Source of the DNA: Oscillospiraceae bacterium CM
GTDB taxonomy: Bacteria > Bacillota > Clostridia > Oscillospirales > Oscillospiraceae
Direction: 5' to 3'
Length of the DNA stretch: 64,000 nt
NCBI GenBank assembly: GCA_022870705.1
Contig: CP072107.1
Location: forward strand, 1,362,501-1,426,500
Under the pieces are notes generated by a model. The model was not told the DNA's origin. It saw nothing but the letters and a program-made list of their open reading frames with translations, and did no database searches. This document shows positions 41,348 through 49,715 of this stretch, in pieces. The first letter of the stretch is position 1. Every line of letters starts with the position of its first letter. The position numbers were made by a program, and so were the translations under genes.

Positions 41348-44300
41348 CAAAAACATCAAAAAAGTGATGGTGATCGGCTCCGGCCCCATCGTTATCGGCC
41401 AGGCGGCAGAATTCGACTACGCGGGCACACAGGCCTGCCGGGCGCTTAAAGAAGACGGTATTGAGGTCGTTTTGGTCAATAGTAACCCTGCCACTATCAT
41501 GACAGATAACCACATGGCCGACCGCATCTACATCGAGCCACTGACCCTTCCCGTTCTCGAGCGCATCATTGAAAAGGAAAAGCCCGACAGCCTGCTGTCA
41601 ACACTCGGCGGCCAGACGGGCCTCACCTTGTCGATGCAACTGGCAAAGGACGGCTTTCTGGAAAAGAACAACGTGCGTCTGTTGGGCGCAAACCCGGAGA
41701 CGATAGACAAGGCGGAAGACCGCCAAATGTTTAAAGACACGATGCAATCGATCGGCCAGCCCGTGATCCCCTCAAAGGTTGTGACGACGCTGGAAGACGC
41801 CAAGGCGTTCGCCGGGGAGATCGGCTTCCCGCTCATCATCCGGCCCGCTTTTACGCTCGGTGGCACGGGCGGCGGTATCGTCTCCAACATGGAAGAGCTC
41901 ATAGAGATCGCGCAGGGCGGCCTGCGGCTGTCCCCCATCGGCCAGGTGCTTGTGGAGCAGTCTGTCGCCGGGTGGAAGGAAATTGAGTTTGAGGTCATGC
42001 GCGACGCCGACGCCAACACCATCACCGTCTGTTCGATGGAAAACCTCGATCCCGTCGGTGTCCACACGGGCGACTCGATTGTTATCGCCCCGGCGGTGAC
42101 GCTTGCCGACAAAGAGTATCAGATGCTGCGTACGGCGGCGCTCAATATTATCGGCGCTCTCAAGGTTGAGGGTGGCTGCAACGTGCAGTTTGCTTTGAAT
42201 CCCGACAGTTTTGACTATATGGTCATCGAGGTCAACCCGCGTGTTTCGCGCTCGTCGGCGCTCGCGTCAAAGGCCACCGGCTATCCGATCGCGAAGGTCG
42301 CCACGAAAATTGCCATCGGCTATACGCTCAGTGAGATCAAAAACGCCGTTACCGGCAAAACAAGCGCCTGCTTTGAACCGGCGCTCGACTACGTCGTCGT
42401 CAAGTTCCCGAAGTGGCCGTTTGATAAGTTTGTCTACGCGAAAAGGACGCTCGGCACCCAGATGAAGGCAACCGGCGAAGTGATGGCCATTGGCACCACC
42501 TTTGAAGAGGCGCTGATGAAGGCTGTACGCGGCGCGGAAATCGGCCACGACAGCCTGCGCGATAAAATTTGCCGTGCGCAGGACGATGAAACGATTATAA
42601 AACGCCTATCCGACTGCACCGATGAGCGCATTTTCGTCGTCTACGAGGCGCTGTGCCGCGGCGTATCGGTTGACGAGATTTTTGAGATCACGAAAATCGA
42701 CAGATGGTTTTTAAACAAGCTTTTAAATCTTTCCAAAATGGACGCGGCGCTTGCAACGGGTTTTGATGCGGCGCTCTATCTCAAGGCCAAACGCATGGGC
42801 TACCCCGACAAGCTCATCGAAGCGCTCTCCGGGCAAAAGGTTACATCGCCGCGCCGTGCCGTTTTTAAAATGGTCGACACGTGCGCTGCCGAGTTCTCCG
42901 CCGAGACGCCGTACTTCTACTCCACGTACGACGACGTCAATGAGGCCGCCGAGTTTATCGAAAACAGAAACAGCGGCAAAAAGACGGTGCTCGTCTTTGG
43001 CTCCGGCCCCATCCGCATTGGCCAGGGTATCGAGTTTGACTATGCCTCCGTCCACTGCGTGTGGGCTTTAAAGGACGCGGGGTTCGACGTCGTCATCGTC
43101 AATAACAACCCCGAAACCGTCTCCACCGACTTTGACACGGCCGACAGGCTTTATTTTGAGCCGCTCACCACTGAGGACGTCTGGAACATCATTGAAACGG
43201 AAAAGCCCTATGGCGTCGTTGTCGCCTTCGGCGGCCAAACGGCCATCAAGCTGACGGCTTTTCTTGACAAAATGGGCGTCAGAATCCTCGGCACCGCGGC
43301 CGACAGCATCGACGCCGCCGAAGACAGGGAGCGCTTCGACGCGCTGTTGGAGGAACTGAATATCGCCCGCCCGAAGGGCGGCACCGTCATGACGGAAGCC
43401 GAGGCGCTGGTGGTTGCACAGGAAATCGGTTACCCCGTTCTAATGCGCCCGTCATACGTGCTCGGCGGCCAGAATATGATAATCGCCTTCTCCGAGGAGG
43501 ATATCCGCGAGTACATGGCGATCATCCTCACACAGAATATCGAAAACCCGGTGCTCATCGACAAGTACCTCATGGGAACGGAATTAGAGGTCGACGCCAT
43601 CTGCGACGGCGAGGAGATTCTTATCCCGGGTATTATGGAGCATGTGGAGCGTGCCGGTATCCATTCCGGCGACTCGATTGCCGTTTACCCTGCGTGGAAC
43701 GTTGACGACGATATGAAGAGCGTGATCGTCCAAAGCACGGAAAAGCTGGCTTTGGCGCTGAAGACAGTGGGCCTTGTCAATATCCAGTACCTGATCGCCA
43801 ACGGCAAGCTCTTTGTCATCGAAGTCAACCCGCGCTCGTCCCGCACGATTCCATACATCAGCAAGGTGACGGGTGTGCCGATGGTCGACCTCGCCACGCG
43901 CTGCATGGTCGGCGAAAAATTACGCGATATGGGCTACGGGACGGGGCTTTACAAAAAGTCGCCGTACGTTGCCGTCAAGGTACCTGTATTCTCCTTTGAA
44001 AAGCTCATCAACGTCGACACCGCGCTTGGCCCGGAGATGAAATCGACGGGCGAGGTGCTCGGTATCGCCACGACGCGCGAGGAGGCGCTGTACAAGGGAT
44101 TGCGCGCGGCGGGCTATAAGCTGCATAAAACAGGCGGCATTTTCATCACCGTCCGCGACCGTGACAAGGCCGAAATCGTTCATGTCGCGCGGAAGTTTTC
44201 CGACCTCGGCTTCACCGTTTACGCCACGTCCGGAACGGCCGATTTGTTCCGCAGCGTCGGTATTGAGACGACGACGGTCGGCAAAATCCATGAGGACGAC

Positions 44301-45377
44301 AACAACGGCCTCTCGCTCATTGAAAGCGGCAAGGTGGACTACGTCATCTCGACATCGACAAAGGGACGCCTGCCGACACGCGACAGCGTCAAAATCCGGC
44401 GCAAGGCCGTTGAGCGCTCGATTCCGTGCCTGACGTCTATCGACACGGCCAACGCCGTTGCCGACTGCCTGATGAGCAAATACTCACAGCAAACGATTGA
44501 GCTTGTCGATATCAACAACATGCGCCGCGAAAAGCTTGTGCTACCGTTTTCCAAAATGCAGACATGCGGCAACGACTATATCTACTTTAACTGCCTCACC
44601 GGCTGCAGTATCACGAGCCCGGAGAGCCTCTCCATCCGCCTGTCCGACCGCCATCTCGGCATCGGCGGTGACGGCGTTGTGCTCATCTGCCCGTCTTCTA
44701 TCGCCGACGCGTCCGTCCAGATTTACAACATGGACGGCACGAACGGCGGCATCGGCGGCAACGCTTTGCGCTGCGTCTGCAAGTACCTGTACGACAATGG
44801 TATCGTGCCAAAACGCGATATGACGATTGAAACAAACGGCAAAATCCGCCGGATGCACGTTTTTACGACAGGCGATAAGGTTTCTTCCGTGACGGCGGAC
44901 ATGGGCAAAGCGGTGTTTAACCCGCCCCTTATCCCCGTGAAGCTCGCGGGCGAGCGGATTGTCAGCCACCCGGCGGTGATCGGCGGCAAGCGGTACAGCA
45001 TCACGTGCCTGTCGATGGGCAATCCGCACTGCGTTGTCTTCCTGCCCGACATCCACAGCTTAGACCTGCCCAAAATCGGCCCGCTATTCGAGCACCACGA
45101 CTTCTTCCCAGAGCGCGTGAACACGGAATTCGTCCTTGTCATGAACGAGACGACGCTCTCGATGCGCGTTTGGGAACGCGGCAACGGCGAAACGCAGGCC
45201 AGCGGTACGGGCGCGTGCGCGGCGGCGGTGGCAGCCGTTGAAAACGGCTTCTGCCAAAAGGACACCGACATTACGGTGAAGCTCCTCGGCGGCGACCTCA
45301 AGGTTCGCTACACGGATGCGGGCGTTTTCTTAACAGGCAGCGCGCAAAAGTGCTTCGACGGCACGGTAGAGATTTAA
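41337..45377 (+). CDS. carB: Fusion of carbamoyl-phosphate synthase large subunit and DapF-like domain
   Basis: 1346 residues read as one frame. Residues 1 to about 1061 are a complete CarB: N-terminal ATP-grasp half (FGSGPIVIGQ-type start VIGSGPIVIGQAAEFDYAG, EVMRDADANT), the second half (VFGSGPIRIGQGIEFDYAS near 550, VLGGQNM), and the MGS-like allosteric domain (ATSGTADLFRSVGI, STSTKGRLPTRDSV). From about residue 1062 (NMRREKLVLPFSKMQTCGND) it is a full-length diaminopimelate epimerase fold. In that half the first catalytic Cys position (NxDGxxxxxCGN) is Gly1140 and the second (ACGTGA) is Ser1289, so DAP racemisation is unlikely. No stop or ribosome binding site separates the halves. Confidence 0.93.
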   Translation: MPLNKNIKKVMVIGSGPIVIGQAAEFDYAGTQACRALKEDGIEVVLVNSNPATIMTDNHMADRIYIEPLTLPVLERIIEKEKPDSLLSTLGGQTGLTLSMQLAKDGFLEKNNVRLLGANPETIDKAEDRQMFKDTMQSIGQPVIPSKVVTTLEDAKAFAGEIGFPLIIRPAFTLGGTGGGIVSNMEELIEIAQGGLRLSPIGQVLVEQSVAGWKEIEFEVMRDADANTITVCSMENLDPVGVHTGDSIVIAPAVTLADKEYQMLRTAALNIIGALKVEGGCNVQFALNPDSFDYMVIEVNPRVSRSSALASKATGYPIAKVATKIAIGYTLSEIKNAVTGKTSACFEPALDYVVVKFPKWPFDKFVYAKRTLGTQMKATGEVMAIGTTFEEALMKAVRGAEIGHDSLRDKICRAQDDETIIKRLSDCTDERIFVVYEALCRGVSVDEIFEITKIDRWFLNKLLNLSKMDAALATGFDAALYLKAKRMGYPDKLIEALSGQKVTSPRRAVFKMVDTCAAEFSAETPYFYSTYDDVNEAAEFIENRNSGKKTVLVFGSGPIRIGQGIEFDYASVHCVWALKDAGFDVVIVNNNPETVSTDFDTADRLYFEPLTTEDVWNIIETEKPYGVVVAFGGQTAIKLTAFLDKMGVRILGTAADSIDAAEDRERFDALLEELNIARPKGGTVMTEAEALVVAQEIGYPVLMRPSYVLGGQNMIIAFSEEDIREYMAIILTQNIENPVLIDKYLMGTELEVDAICDGEEILIPGIMEHVERAGIHSGDSIAVYPAWNVDDDMKSVIVQSTEKLALALKTVGLVNIQYLIANGKLFVIEVNPRSSRTIPYISKVTGVPMVDLATRCMVGEKLRDMGYGTGLYKKSPYVAVKVPVFSFEKLINVDTALGPEMKSTGEVLGIATTREEALYKGLRAAGYKLHKTGGIFITVRDRDKAEIVHVARKFSDLGFTVYATSGTADLFRSVGIETTTVGKIHEDDNNGLSLIESGKVDYVISTSTKGRLPTRDSVKIRRKAVERSIPCLTSIDTANAVADCLMSKYSQQTIELVDINNMRREKLVLPFSKMQTCGNDYIYFNCLTGCSITSPESLSIRLSDRHLGIGGDGVVLICPSSIADASVQIYNMDGTNGGIGGNALRCVCKYLYDNGIVPKRDMTIETNGKIRRMHVFTTGDKVSSVTADMGKAVFNPPLIPVKLAGERIVSHPAVIGGKRYSITCLSMGNPHCVVFLPDIHSLDLPKIGPLFEHHDFFPERVNTEFVLVMNETTLSMRVWERGNGETQASGTGACAAAVAAVENGFCQKDTDITVKLLGGDLKVRYTDAGVFLTGSAQKCFDGTVEI

Positions 45378-45386
45378 AACGGCGAA

Positions 45387-45412
45387 AGCCTCCCGCAAGG
45401 GAGGCTTTTTTA
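45387..45412 (+). terminator. Terminator of the car operon
   Basis: The stem GCCTCCC / GGGAGGC around a GCAA loop is followed by TTTTTTATT. Confidence 0.93.
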
Positions 45413-45439
45413 TTGGGGTGGCGGATATAAGGCGCGGAC

Positions 45440-45585
45440 ACCGTTCGCCCCGACGATAGGCGGCGGACGGCCAATGGCCGTCCCTACGGCACATGATGAT
45501 CGTCACACTCTATACGCGGGCGGATATGGAATCCGCCCCTACGGAGACGGCGCGCAACAACGCGGGCAGACACAAGGTCTGCCCC
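45440..45585 (+). repeat. Family A repeats after the car terminator
   Basis: Copies at 45465-45490 (arms GGACGGCC / GGCCGTCC), 45519-45543 (arms GGCGGAT / ATCCGCC) and 45561-45587 (arms GGGCAGAC / GTCTGCCC), all in plus orientation. They end just beside the stop of the disrupted two-CW gene. Confidence 0.8.
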
Positions 45586-45663
45586 CGTGAATATTCTATA
45601 GTTTTGATACAAGCGCCGACGCAAGGACAAATTTTGAACCTTCTTCAGCCTGAACTTTTTTAT

Positions 45664-45676
45664 AAAAATCACAAAC
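45664..45676. repeat. Direct repeat flanking the IS element, left copy
   Basis: AAAAATCACAAAC, identical to 46955-46967. This is the apparent target duplication within the split two-CW gene. Confidence 0.8.
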
Positions 45677-45788
45677 GGTTGATTGTAAAATGAAATTGAA
45701 CACTTGAACAGAAAAATCCATAGTGATTATTCTTCGTGGTAAAATGTAGTTCCTACACAACATCTGCCACCGAAAGGATACAATCACT

Positions 45789-46844
45789 ATGGATAACAAT
45801 GATTCTATCACAGTCAGCGCAGAACGCAAGAAAGGGCAACACTTGAGCTTGGAAGATCGTGGTGCTGTCAAAGCCCTCTTGAAGCAGGGACTTGGCGTAC
45901 GCGGCATCGCCCGAAACATTGGCTGTTCACCGTCCACCATCTCATACGAGTTAAGGCGAGGTACACCGACACGGAAGAGCAACAGGGGCCAAGCACCTGG
46001 CTATTCTCCGAAACTCGGCGAGGCCATCTACAAGGCTAATCGAAGGGCTTGTGTCAAGCCCCTCAAAGCAGGCTCCTGCAAGACTTTCATTGACTGGGTA
46101 GTCAAGCAGATCCGGGAACACAAGTGGTCGCTGGATTCCTGCTGCGGATATGCGAAGCGACAGCGTTTGTACAGTGAAGATCAGATGGTTTGTACCCGCA
46201 CTCTGTACAACATGGTCTGGGCAGGCTTGCTTCCCATCACGCCGACCGAACTGCCGGAAGCCTTAAAACGCAGCACCCGAAAGGCCAGGGGCAGGGAAAA
46301 CAAAAAGCACTACGGCACAAGCATTTCCGCCCGTCCTGAGATCGCTTCCCTTCGTATAGAAGGCGGCCACTGGGAGGGCGACACCGTGGTTGGAAAACGA
46401 GCTGGGAAAGAGGCAGTTGTACTCTCTCTGCTGGAGAAGAAGACCGAGCACTACATCGCCATTCGTATTCCCGGAAAGACCAGTGATGCGGTGATGTCTG
46501 CCATGAAAAGCCTACGCGCTGAGTACGGGGAACGTTTTTCACAGATTTTTAAGACGATTACCGTAGACAACGGCAGCGAGTTCGCCGACTTTGCAGAAGT
46601 CGAGGCTTGGGGTTCCCAGATCTACTTTGCCCACCCATACAGCTCTTGGGAACGTCCTCAGAACGAAAGGCATAATGGACTGTTCCGGACCTTCGTTCCA
46701 AAGGGAACATCTATTGAGCAGTATACAGACGAGGACATCCTGTCCGCTGCTGATGAGTTAAATGGGCGACCCCGGAAGAAGCTCGGATACCACACGCCAG
46801 AGGAACTATTTGAAGCCTTTCTTGATTCCGAATACGCAGCCTGA
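45789..46844 (+). CDS. IS30-family transposase
   Basis: 351 residues. An N-terminal helix-turn-helix typical of IS30 (LSLEDRGAVKALLKQGLGVRGIARNIGCSPSTISYELRRG, conserved as a whole) is followed by a DDE integrase core: Asp198 (GHWEGDTVVG), Asp260 (TVDNGSEF) and Glu293 (ERPQNERHNG), with the family's 33-residue spacing between the last two. The length is normal and no frameshift is seen. Its ATG lies 112 bases inside the left end. Confidence 0.95.
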   Translation: MDNNDSITVSAERKKGQHLSLEDRGAVKALLKQGLGVRGIARNIGCSPSTISYELRRGTPTRKSNRGQAPGYSPKLGEAIYKANRRACVKPLKAGSCKTFIDWVVKQIREHKWSLDSCCGYAKRQRLYSEDQMVCTRTLYNMVWAGLLPITPTELPEALKRSTRKARGRENKKHYGTSISARPEIASLRIEGGHWEGDTVVGKRAGKEAVVLSLLEKKTEHYIAIRIPGKTSDAVMSAMKSLRAEYGERFSQIFKTITVDNGSEFADFAEVEAWGSQIYFAHPYSSWERPQNERHNGLFRTFVPKGTSIEQYTDEDILSAADELNGRPRKKLGYHTPEELFEAFLDSEYAA

Positions 46845-46856
46845 CGGCTGCGACAA

Positions 46857-46898
46857 CCTTGGCACAGACAGCGCCTGCGGCACCATCTGTGTCCAAGG
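46857..46898 (+). terminator. Hairpin at the 3' end of the IS30 transposase gene
   Basis: The stem CCTTGGCACAGA / TCTGTGTCCAAGG just after the transposase stop. There is no clear T-run; it may stabilise the mRNA or block read-through into the element's end. Confidence 0.5.
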
Positions 46899-46954
46899 TT
46901 AATTGATGGGAACGATTTTGCCTCGGGGTGTTCAATTTGCACTTGCAATTTATG

Positions 46955-46967
46955 AAAAATCACAAAC
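46955..46967. repeat. Direct repeat flanking the IS element, right copy
   Basis: AAAAATCACAAAC, identical to 45664-45676. Confidence 0.8.
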
Positions 46968-47274
46968 TTTACAATTGCTGAATTTTTGCGCAAATGTACC
47001 TTGAACTTGCCCTTTGCAATAAGTACCGCTGATAACCCAGCAAGCTCTGCCGCCGTTATTCCCATCATGTATACCGTTTAATACTGCGCTCGTCGACGCG
47101 GGACAAACGCCAAAGTCCTTGACTTTTTCCCCACCCGGTTGTCTGCCGCATTTTTTATATTCCCAGCAATTTGTTTTCATTGTTTTCCTCCCAGATATAA
47201 ATATCATATAATTTATATCGGAATAGAATTGATTATCATTACTTTTTTGTAAAAATAATTTGTTGAGGAAGGCT

Positions 47275-47338
47275 TTCGGGCGTATTGGGCCAAGCCCATT
47301 CCTTTGTGGCGGGCGGGATTCGAAATCCTGACGGGCGG
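47275..47338 (+). repeat. Degenerate family C repeat
   Basis: GGGCGTATTGGGCCAAGCCC and then GGCGGGCGGGATTCGAAATC, ending a few bases before the YitT stop. Same orientation as all other family C copies. Confidence 0.65.
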
Positions 47339-47342
47339 GTGA

Positions 47343-48200
47343 TCAGTGGATCGCCCTCTTTTTATAGCGGCCGCCGGTGACATCCGCGACATCGTGCACC
47401 GTGATGAAGGCGTTTTCGTCCTTTTCGTGCACGATAGCGCGGAGTTTTGTTATTTCAAGGCGCGTTACGACGGAGAAAATGATGCGGTTTTTCTCTTTAG
47501 AAAAGCCGCCCTGCCCTTCCCAGACCGTGACGCCGCGTCCCAAGCGCGCCATGATTGCTTCCGATATTTCCTCTGACTGATCCGAAACGATCATCACCGC
47601 TTTCGCCTCATCAACGCCGTCCAGAATAACGTCGATGGCTTTATGCGCAATAAAATAGGCCAGGATGGAATACAGCGCCCTATCCCAGCCCAGGATAAAC
47701 GCCGCCAATGTGAAAATGACGATATTCATGACCATGACAATCTGACCGACAGATAAAAATGACTTCCTGCTGAGAATGATCGCAATGATCTCCGTCCCGT
47801 CCAGCGAACCGCCGCACCGAAGAATGAGGCCGACACCGACGCCCAAAATGATCCCGCCGAAAACAGTGGCCAGCAGAACATCGTGCGTCAGGCTCGGCAC
47901 GGCGTGAAAAAGCGTGACAAACAGGGAGAAGACCGCTGTTGAAAACAGCGACGAGATAACGAAGGATTTTCCGATTTGCTTATAGCCGATAAATAAAAAC
48001 GGTATATTCAGGGCAAACGTATAAACGCCAAGCGGAATAACCGTTAAAAAGCTCGCGATGATCGATACGCCAACAATGCCGCCGTCAATAATACTGTTTG
48101 GTACAAGAAAAATATCGAGCCCCGCCGCGGCGAAAACAGCACCGACCGCCAGCAAAGCGTATTTTAACAACACATGTAAGAGCTTATTTGCTTCCTTCAA
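47343..48200 (-). CDS. YitT/DUF2179 family membrane protein
   Basis: 285 residues. Five N-terminal membrane helices (YALLAVGAVFAAAGLDIFLVPNSIIDGGIVGVS is the conserved start, GGSLDGTEIIAI the conserved loop) are followed by a C-terminal DUF2179 domain of about 80 residues (VMIVSDQSEEISEAIMARLGRG, FSVVTRLEITKLRAIV). The substrate is unknown; such proteins are uncharacterised transporters or anchors. The start is TTG at 48200, with GGGAGG seven bases upstream. The promoter at 48230-48259 supports a single-gene unit. Confidence 0.85.
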   Translation of the reverse strand: MKEANKLLHVLLKYALLAVGAVFAAAGLDIFLVPNSIIDGGIVGVSIIASFLTVIPLGVYTFALNIPFLFIGYKQIGKSFVISSLFSTAVFSLFVTLFHAVPSLTHDVLLATVFGGIILGVGVGLILRCGGSLDGTEIIAIILSRKSFLSVGQIVMVMNIVIFTLAAFILGWDRALYSILAYFIAHKAIDVILDGVDEAKAVMIVSDQSEEISEAIMARLGRGVTVWEGQGGFSKEKNRIIFSVVTRLEITKLRAIVHEKDENAFITVHDVADVTGGRYKKRAIH

Positions 48201-48229
48201 AATGCTTCCTCCCTTTCCTAGTATGACAA

Positions 48230-48259
48230 ATCATACCATAAGCGCGGCCGGCGATGCAA
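48230..48259 (-). promoter_or_regulatory. Promoter of the YitT gene
   Basis: Minus-strand TTGCAT (48254-48259), an 18-base spacer and TATGAT (48230-48235). Confidence 0.65.
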
Positions 48260-48291
48260 GCGGCGATGCTTCTTGTCCACTTCCCCGACCC

Positions 48292-48321
48292 TTGACGACG
48301 TGGTATAAAACATGGTATATT
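48292..48321 (+). promoter_or_regulatory. Promoter of the antiporter gene
   Basis: TTGACG (48292-48297), an 18-base spacer and TATATT (48316-48321), followed by a structured leader ending in a terminator-like hairpin. Confidence 0.65.
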
Positions 48322-48329
48322 ACCGGTGT

Positions 48330-48452
48330 TATAATATGGTTTTATCCGGTTGGGCAGGCAGCTGCTTCAAGATTTTAGCTTAATGGGTGGGGAGCTTTTA
48401 AGAGCGCCCTGCCTTTTTTCGTCGAGATGGCCCACTAAAGTATAGAAAGAAC
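48330..48452 (+). promoter_or_regulatory. Attenuator-type leader, candidate ion-sensing riboswitch
   Basis: GGCAGG at 48353-48358 can pair with CCTGCC at 48407-48412, which is followed directly by TTTTTT, so a terminator forms before the antiporter gene. Between the arms lies a compact folded region with AGCT / AGCT arms and a GGGTGGGG motif. The order promoter, folded domain, terminator and Na+/Ca2+ antiporter gene suggests a cation-responsive riboswitch, for example of the Na+-type described upstream of antiporters. Class membership cannot be confirmed by eye. Confidence 0.5.
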
Positions 48453-49460
48453 GTGATTGTGATGCTGATTCAGCTTTTTCTGTTGATGCTTGGGCTGGTG
48501 CTGATTATTAGAAGCGCCGATATCCTTGTTGATTCCGCAGCAAAGCTCGCGCGGCGGTACGGCGTGTCCACCTTCATTATCGGCATTTCTGTTATTGCCT
48601 TCGGCACGAGCGCGCCGGAGCTGGCCGTTGGCATCGTGTCGGGCATTTCGCACACCAATCAGCTGACGCTTGGTGACGTGCTCGGCAGCAACATTGCCAA
48701 CATGGCGCTGATTGCCGGTCTGGCGGCTGTTATCTTCCCTATTCGTGTTCATGATTCAGCCGTCAGGCGCGAAATCCCTGTTTTGATTGCCGTTTCGATT
48801 TTGCTCGCCGCGCTGATTTTGACAGACGGGCGGCTGTCAAGAACCGAGGGGATTCTTTTACTGGCGGCATTTGGCGTTTATATCTTCTTCATCGCCCGTG
48901 ACGCTAAAAAATCGATGCAAATTCACATCGACGCCGAGGGAGATATCGACACCGACGGCGACGGCAACAATCTCCCGCCTGAGCCTGCCTCTGCCGGTAA
49001 TCAGAGCATCGTGCCGAAGCTTTGGATTTTTTCACTGCTGTCATTATGCGGCCTCTTTATCGGTGGCAAGCTGACGGTGGACAGCAGCACGCACCTTGCC
49101 GAATTTCTCGGTCTGAACCAGACGCTGATCGGTCTGACTGTCGTTGCTATAGCGACGTCAATGCCGGAGCTTATCACAAGCATTGTGGCCGCGCGCAAAA
49201 AAGAGCCCGACATTGTTTTGGGCAACTGCGTCGGCAGCAACATACTCAATATTCTGCTCGTACTGGGCCTGTCCGGCACCATCTCCCCGATCGCTGTACC
49301 GGGGAGCCTTGTATTTGATTTTGGGGTTATTCTCTTTCTGACGCTTACCGTTTTTGCCGTTGCCGCGCTGAAAAAAACGCTCCGGCGCTTGACGGGTATT
49401 TTTCTGGTGACGGGCTATTTCGCTTACATTGCCGTGAAAGTGATTGGCGCGCTGGGATAA
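48453..49460 (+). CDS. Calcium/sodium antiporter (CaxA/YrbG family)
   Basis: 335 residues with ten predicted membrane helices in two homologous halves. Each half carries the exchanger motif: GTSAPELAVGI near residue 52 and ATSMPELITSI near 232, whose acidic residues bind the ions. A charged cytoplasmic loop (AEGDIDTDGDGNN) joins the halves. It probably exports Ca2+ in exchange for Na+. The start is uncertain: GTG at 48453 or ATG at 48462, both with a weak AGAAAG upstream. Confidence 0.88.
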   Translation: MIVMLIQLFLLMLGLVLIIRSADILVDSAAKLARRYGVSTFIIGISVIAFGTSAPELAVGIVSGISHTNQLTLGDVLGSNIANMALIAGLAAVIFPIRVHDSAVRREIPVLIAVSILLAALILTDGRLSRTEGILLLAAFGVYIFFIARDAKKSMQIHIDAEGDIDTDGDGNNLPPEPASAGNQSIVPKLWIFSLLSLCGLFIGGKLTVDSSTHLAEFLGLNQTLIGLTVVAIATSMPELITSIVAARKKEPDIVLGNCVGSNILNILLVLGLSGTISPIAVPGSLVFDFGVILFLTLTVFAVAALKKTLRRLTGIFLVTGYFAYIAVKVIGALG

Positions 49461-49700
49461 GACGCGGACAGCCAATGGCCGTCCCTACGGCAAGGCAACG
49501 AGCGTGAGCGTCGCGCGAGCGGCCGGACGGCCAATGGCCGTCCCTACGGCAAGGCAACGAGCGTCTGCGGCGCGAGCGGCCGGACGGCCATTGGCCGTCC
49601 CTACGGCAAGGCAATAAGCGTGTGCGGCAGGCGGGGCGGCCGGACGGCCAATGGCCGTCCCTACGGCAAGGCAACGAGCGTCTGCGTCGCCTATTTGCGC
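49461..49700 (+). repeat. Tandem array of four family A units
   Basis: Units begin near 49465, 49525, 49582 and 49642 and are 57-60 bases long. Each has the hairpin GGACGGCCAATGGCCGTCCC (first copy GGACAGCC, third copy GGCCATTGGCC), the tail TACGGCAAGGCAA and a more variable arm ending in GCGGCC. The array directly follows the antiporter stop and stays in one orientation. Confidence 0.88.
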
Positions 49701-49715
49701 ATCCCATATTCCGAT

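Larger units (their letters stand above)
45677..46954 (+). mobile_element. IS30-family insertion sequence, 1278 bp
   Basis: Bounded by imperfect 27-base terminal inverted repeats (45677-45703 and 46928-46954; 18 of 27 positions match, the inner 11 AAATTGAACAC identical) and by 13-base direct repeats. It contains one complete transposase gene. The apparent 13-base duplication is longer than is usual for IS30 elements, so part of it may belong to the element's ends. The transposase looks intact, so the element may be active or recent. Confidence 0.85.
45596..47180 (-). pseudogene. Two-CW-type small Cys-rich protein gene, split by an IS30-family element
   Basis: The 5' part runs from ATG 47180 (GGAGG upstream) to 46955 and encodes MKTNCWEYKKCGRQPGG... 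to NCKVCDF. The 3' part lies at 45663-45596 and encodes YKKVQAEEGSKFVLASALV and so on, then a stop. Joining them after removing the element and one copy of the 13-base duplication restores an unbroken 294-base frame (97 aa) with the CDFYKxVQxEEG tail usual for this family. With the insertion, the 5' part ends prematurely at 46950. The paired CW/Cys motifs suggest a small metal- or redox-sensing protein. Confidence 0.85.

Noticed and set aside
44520-45377. Separate dapF gene starting at the ATG at 44520
   Set aside because: There is no stop of carB before it and no ribosome binding site at the ATG, so a fusion is the simpler reading.
47310-47330. tRNA T-arm-like sequence GGGATTCGAAATCC in family C repeats
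   Set aside because: No acceptor, anticodon or D arm can be built around any copy.
49461-49700. CRISPR-like look of evenly spaced repeats
   Set aside because: The units are nearly identical over their whole length, with no unique spacers, and the same hairpin occurs singly across the window. No cas gene is present.
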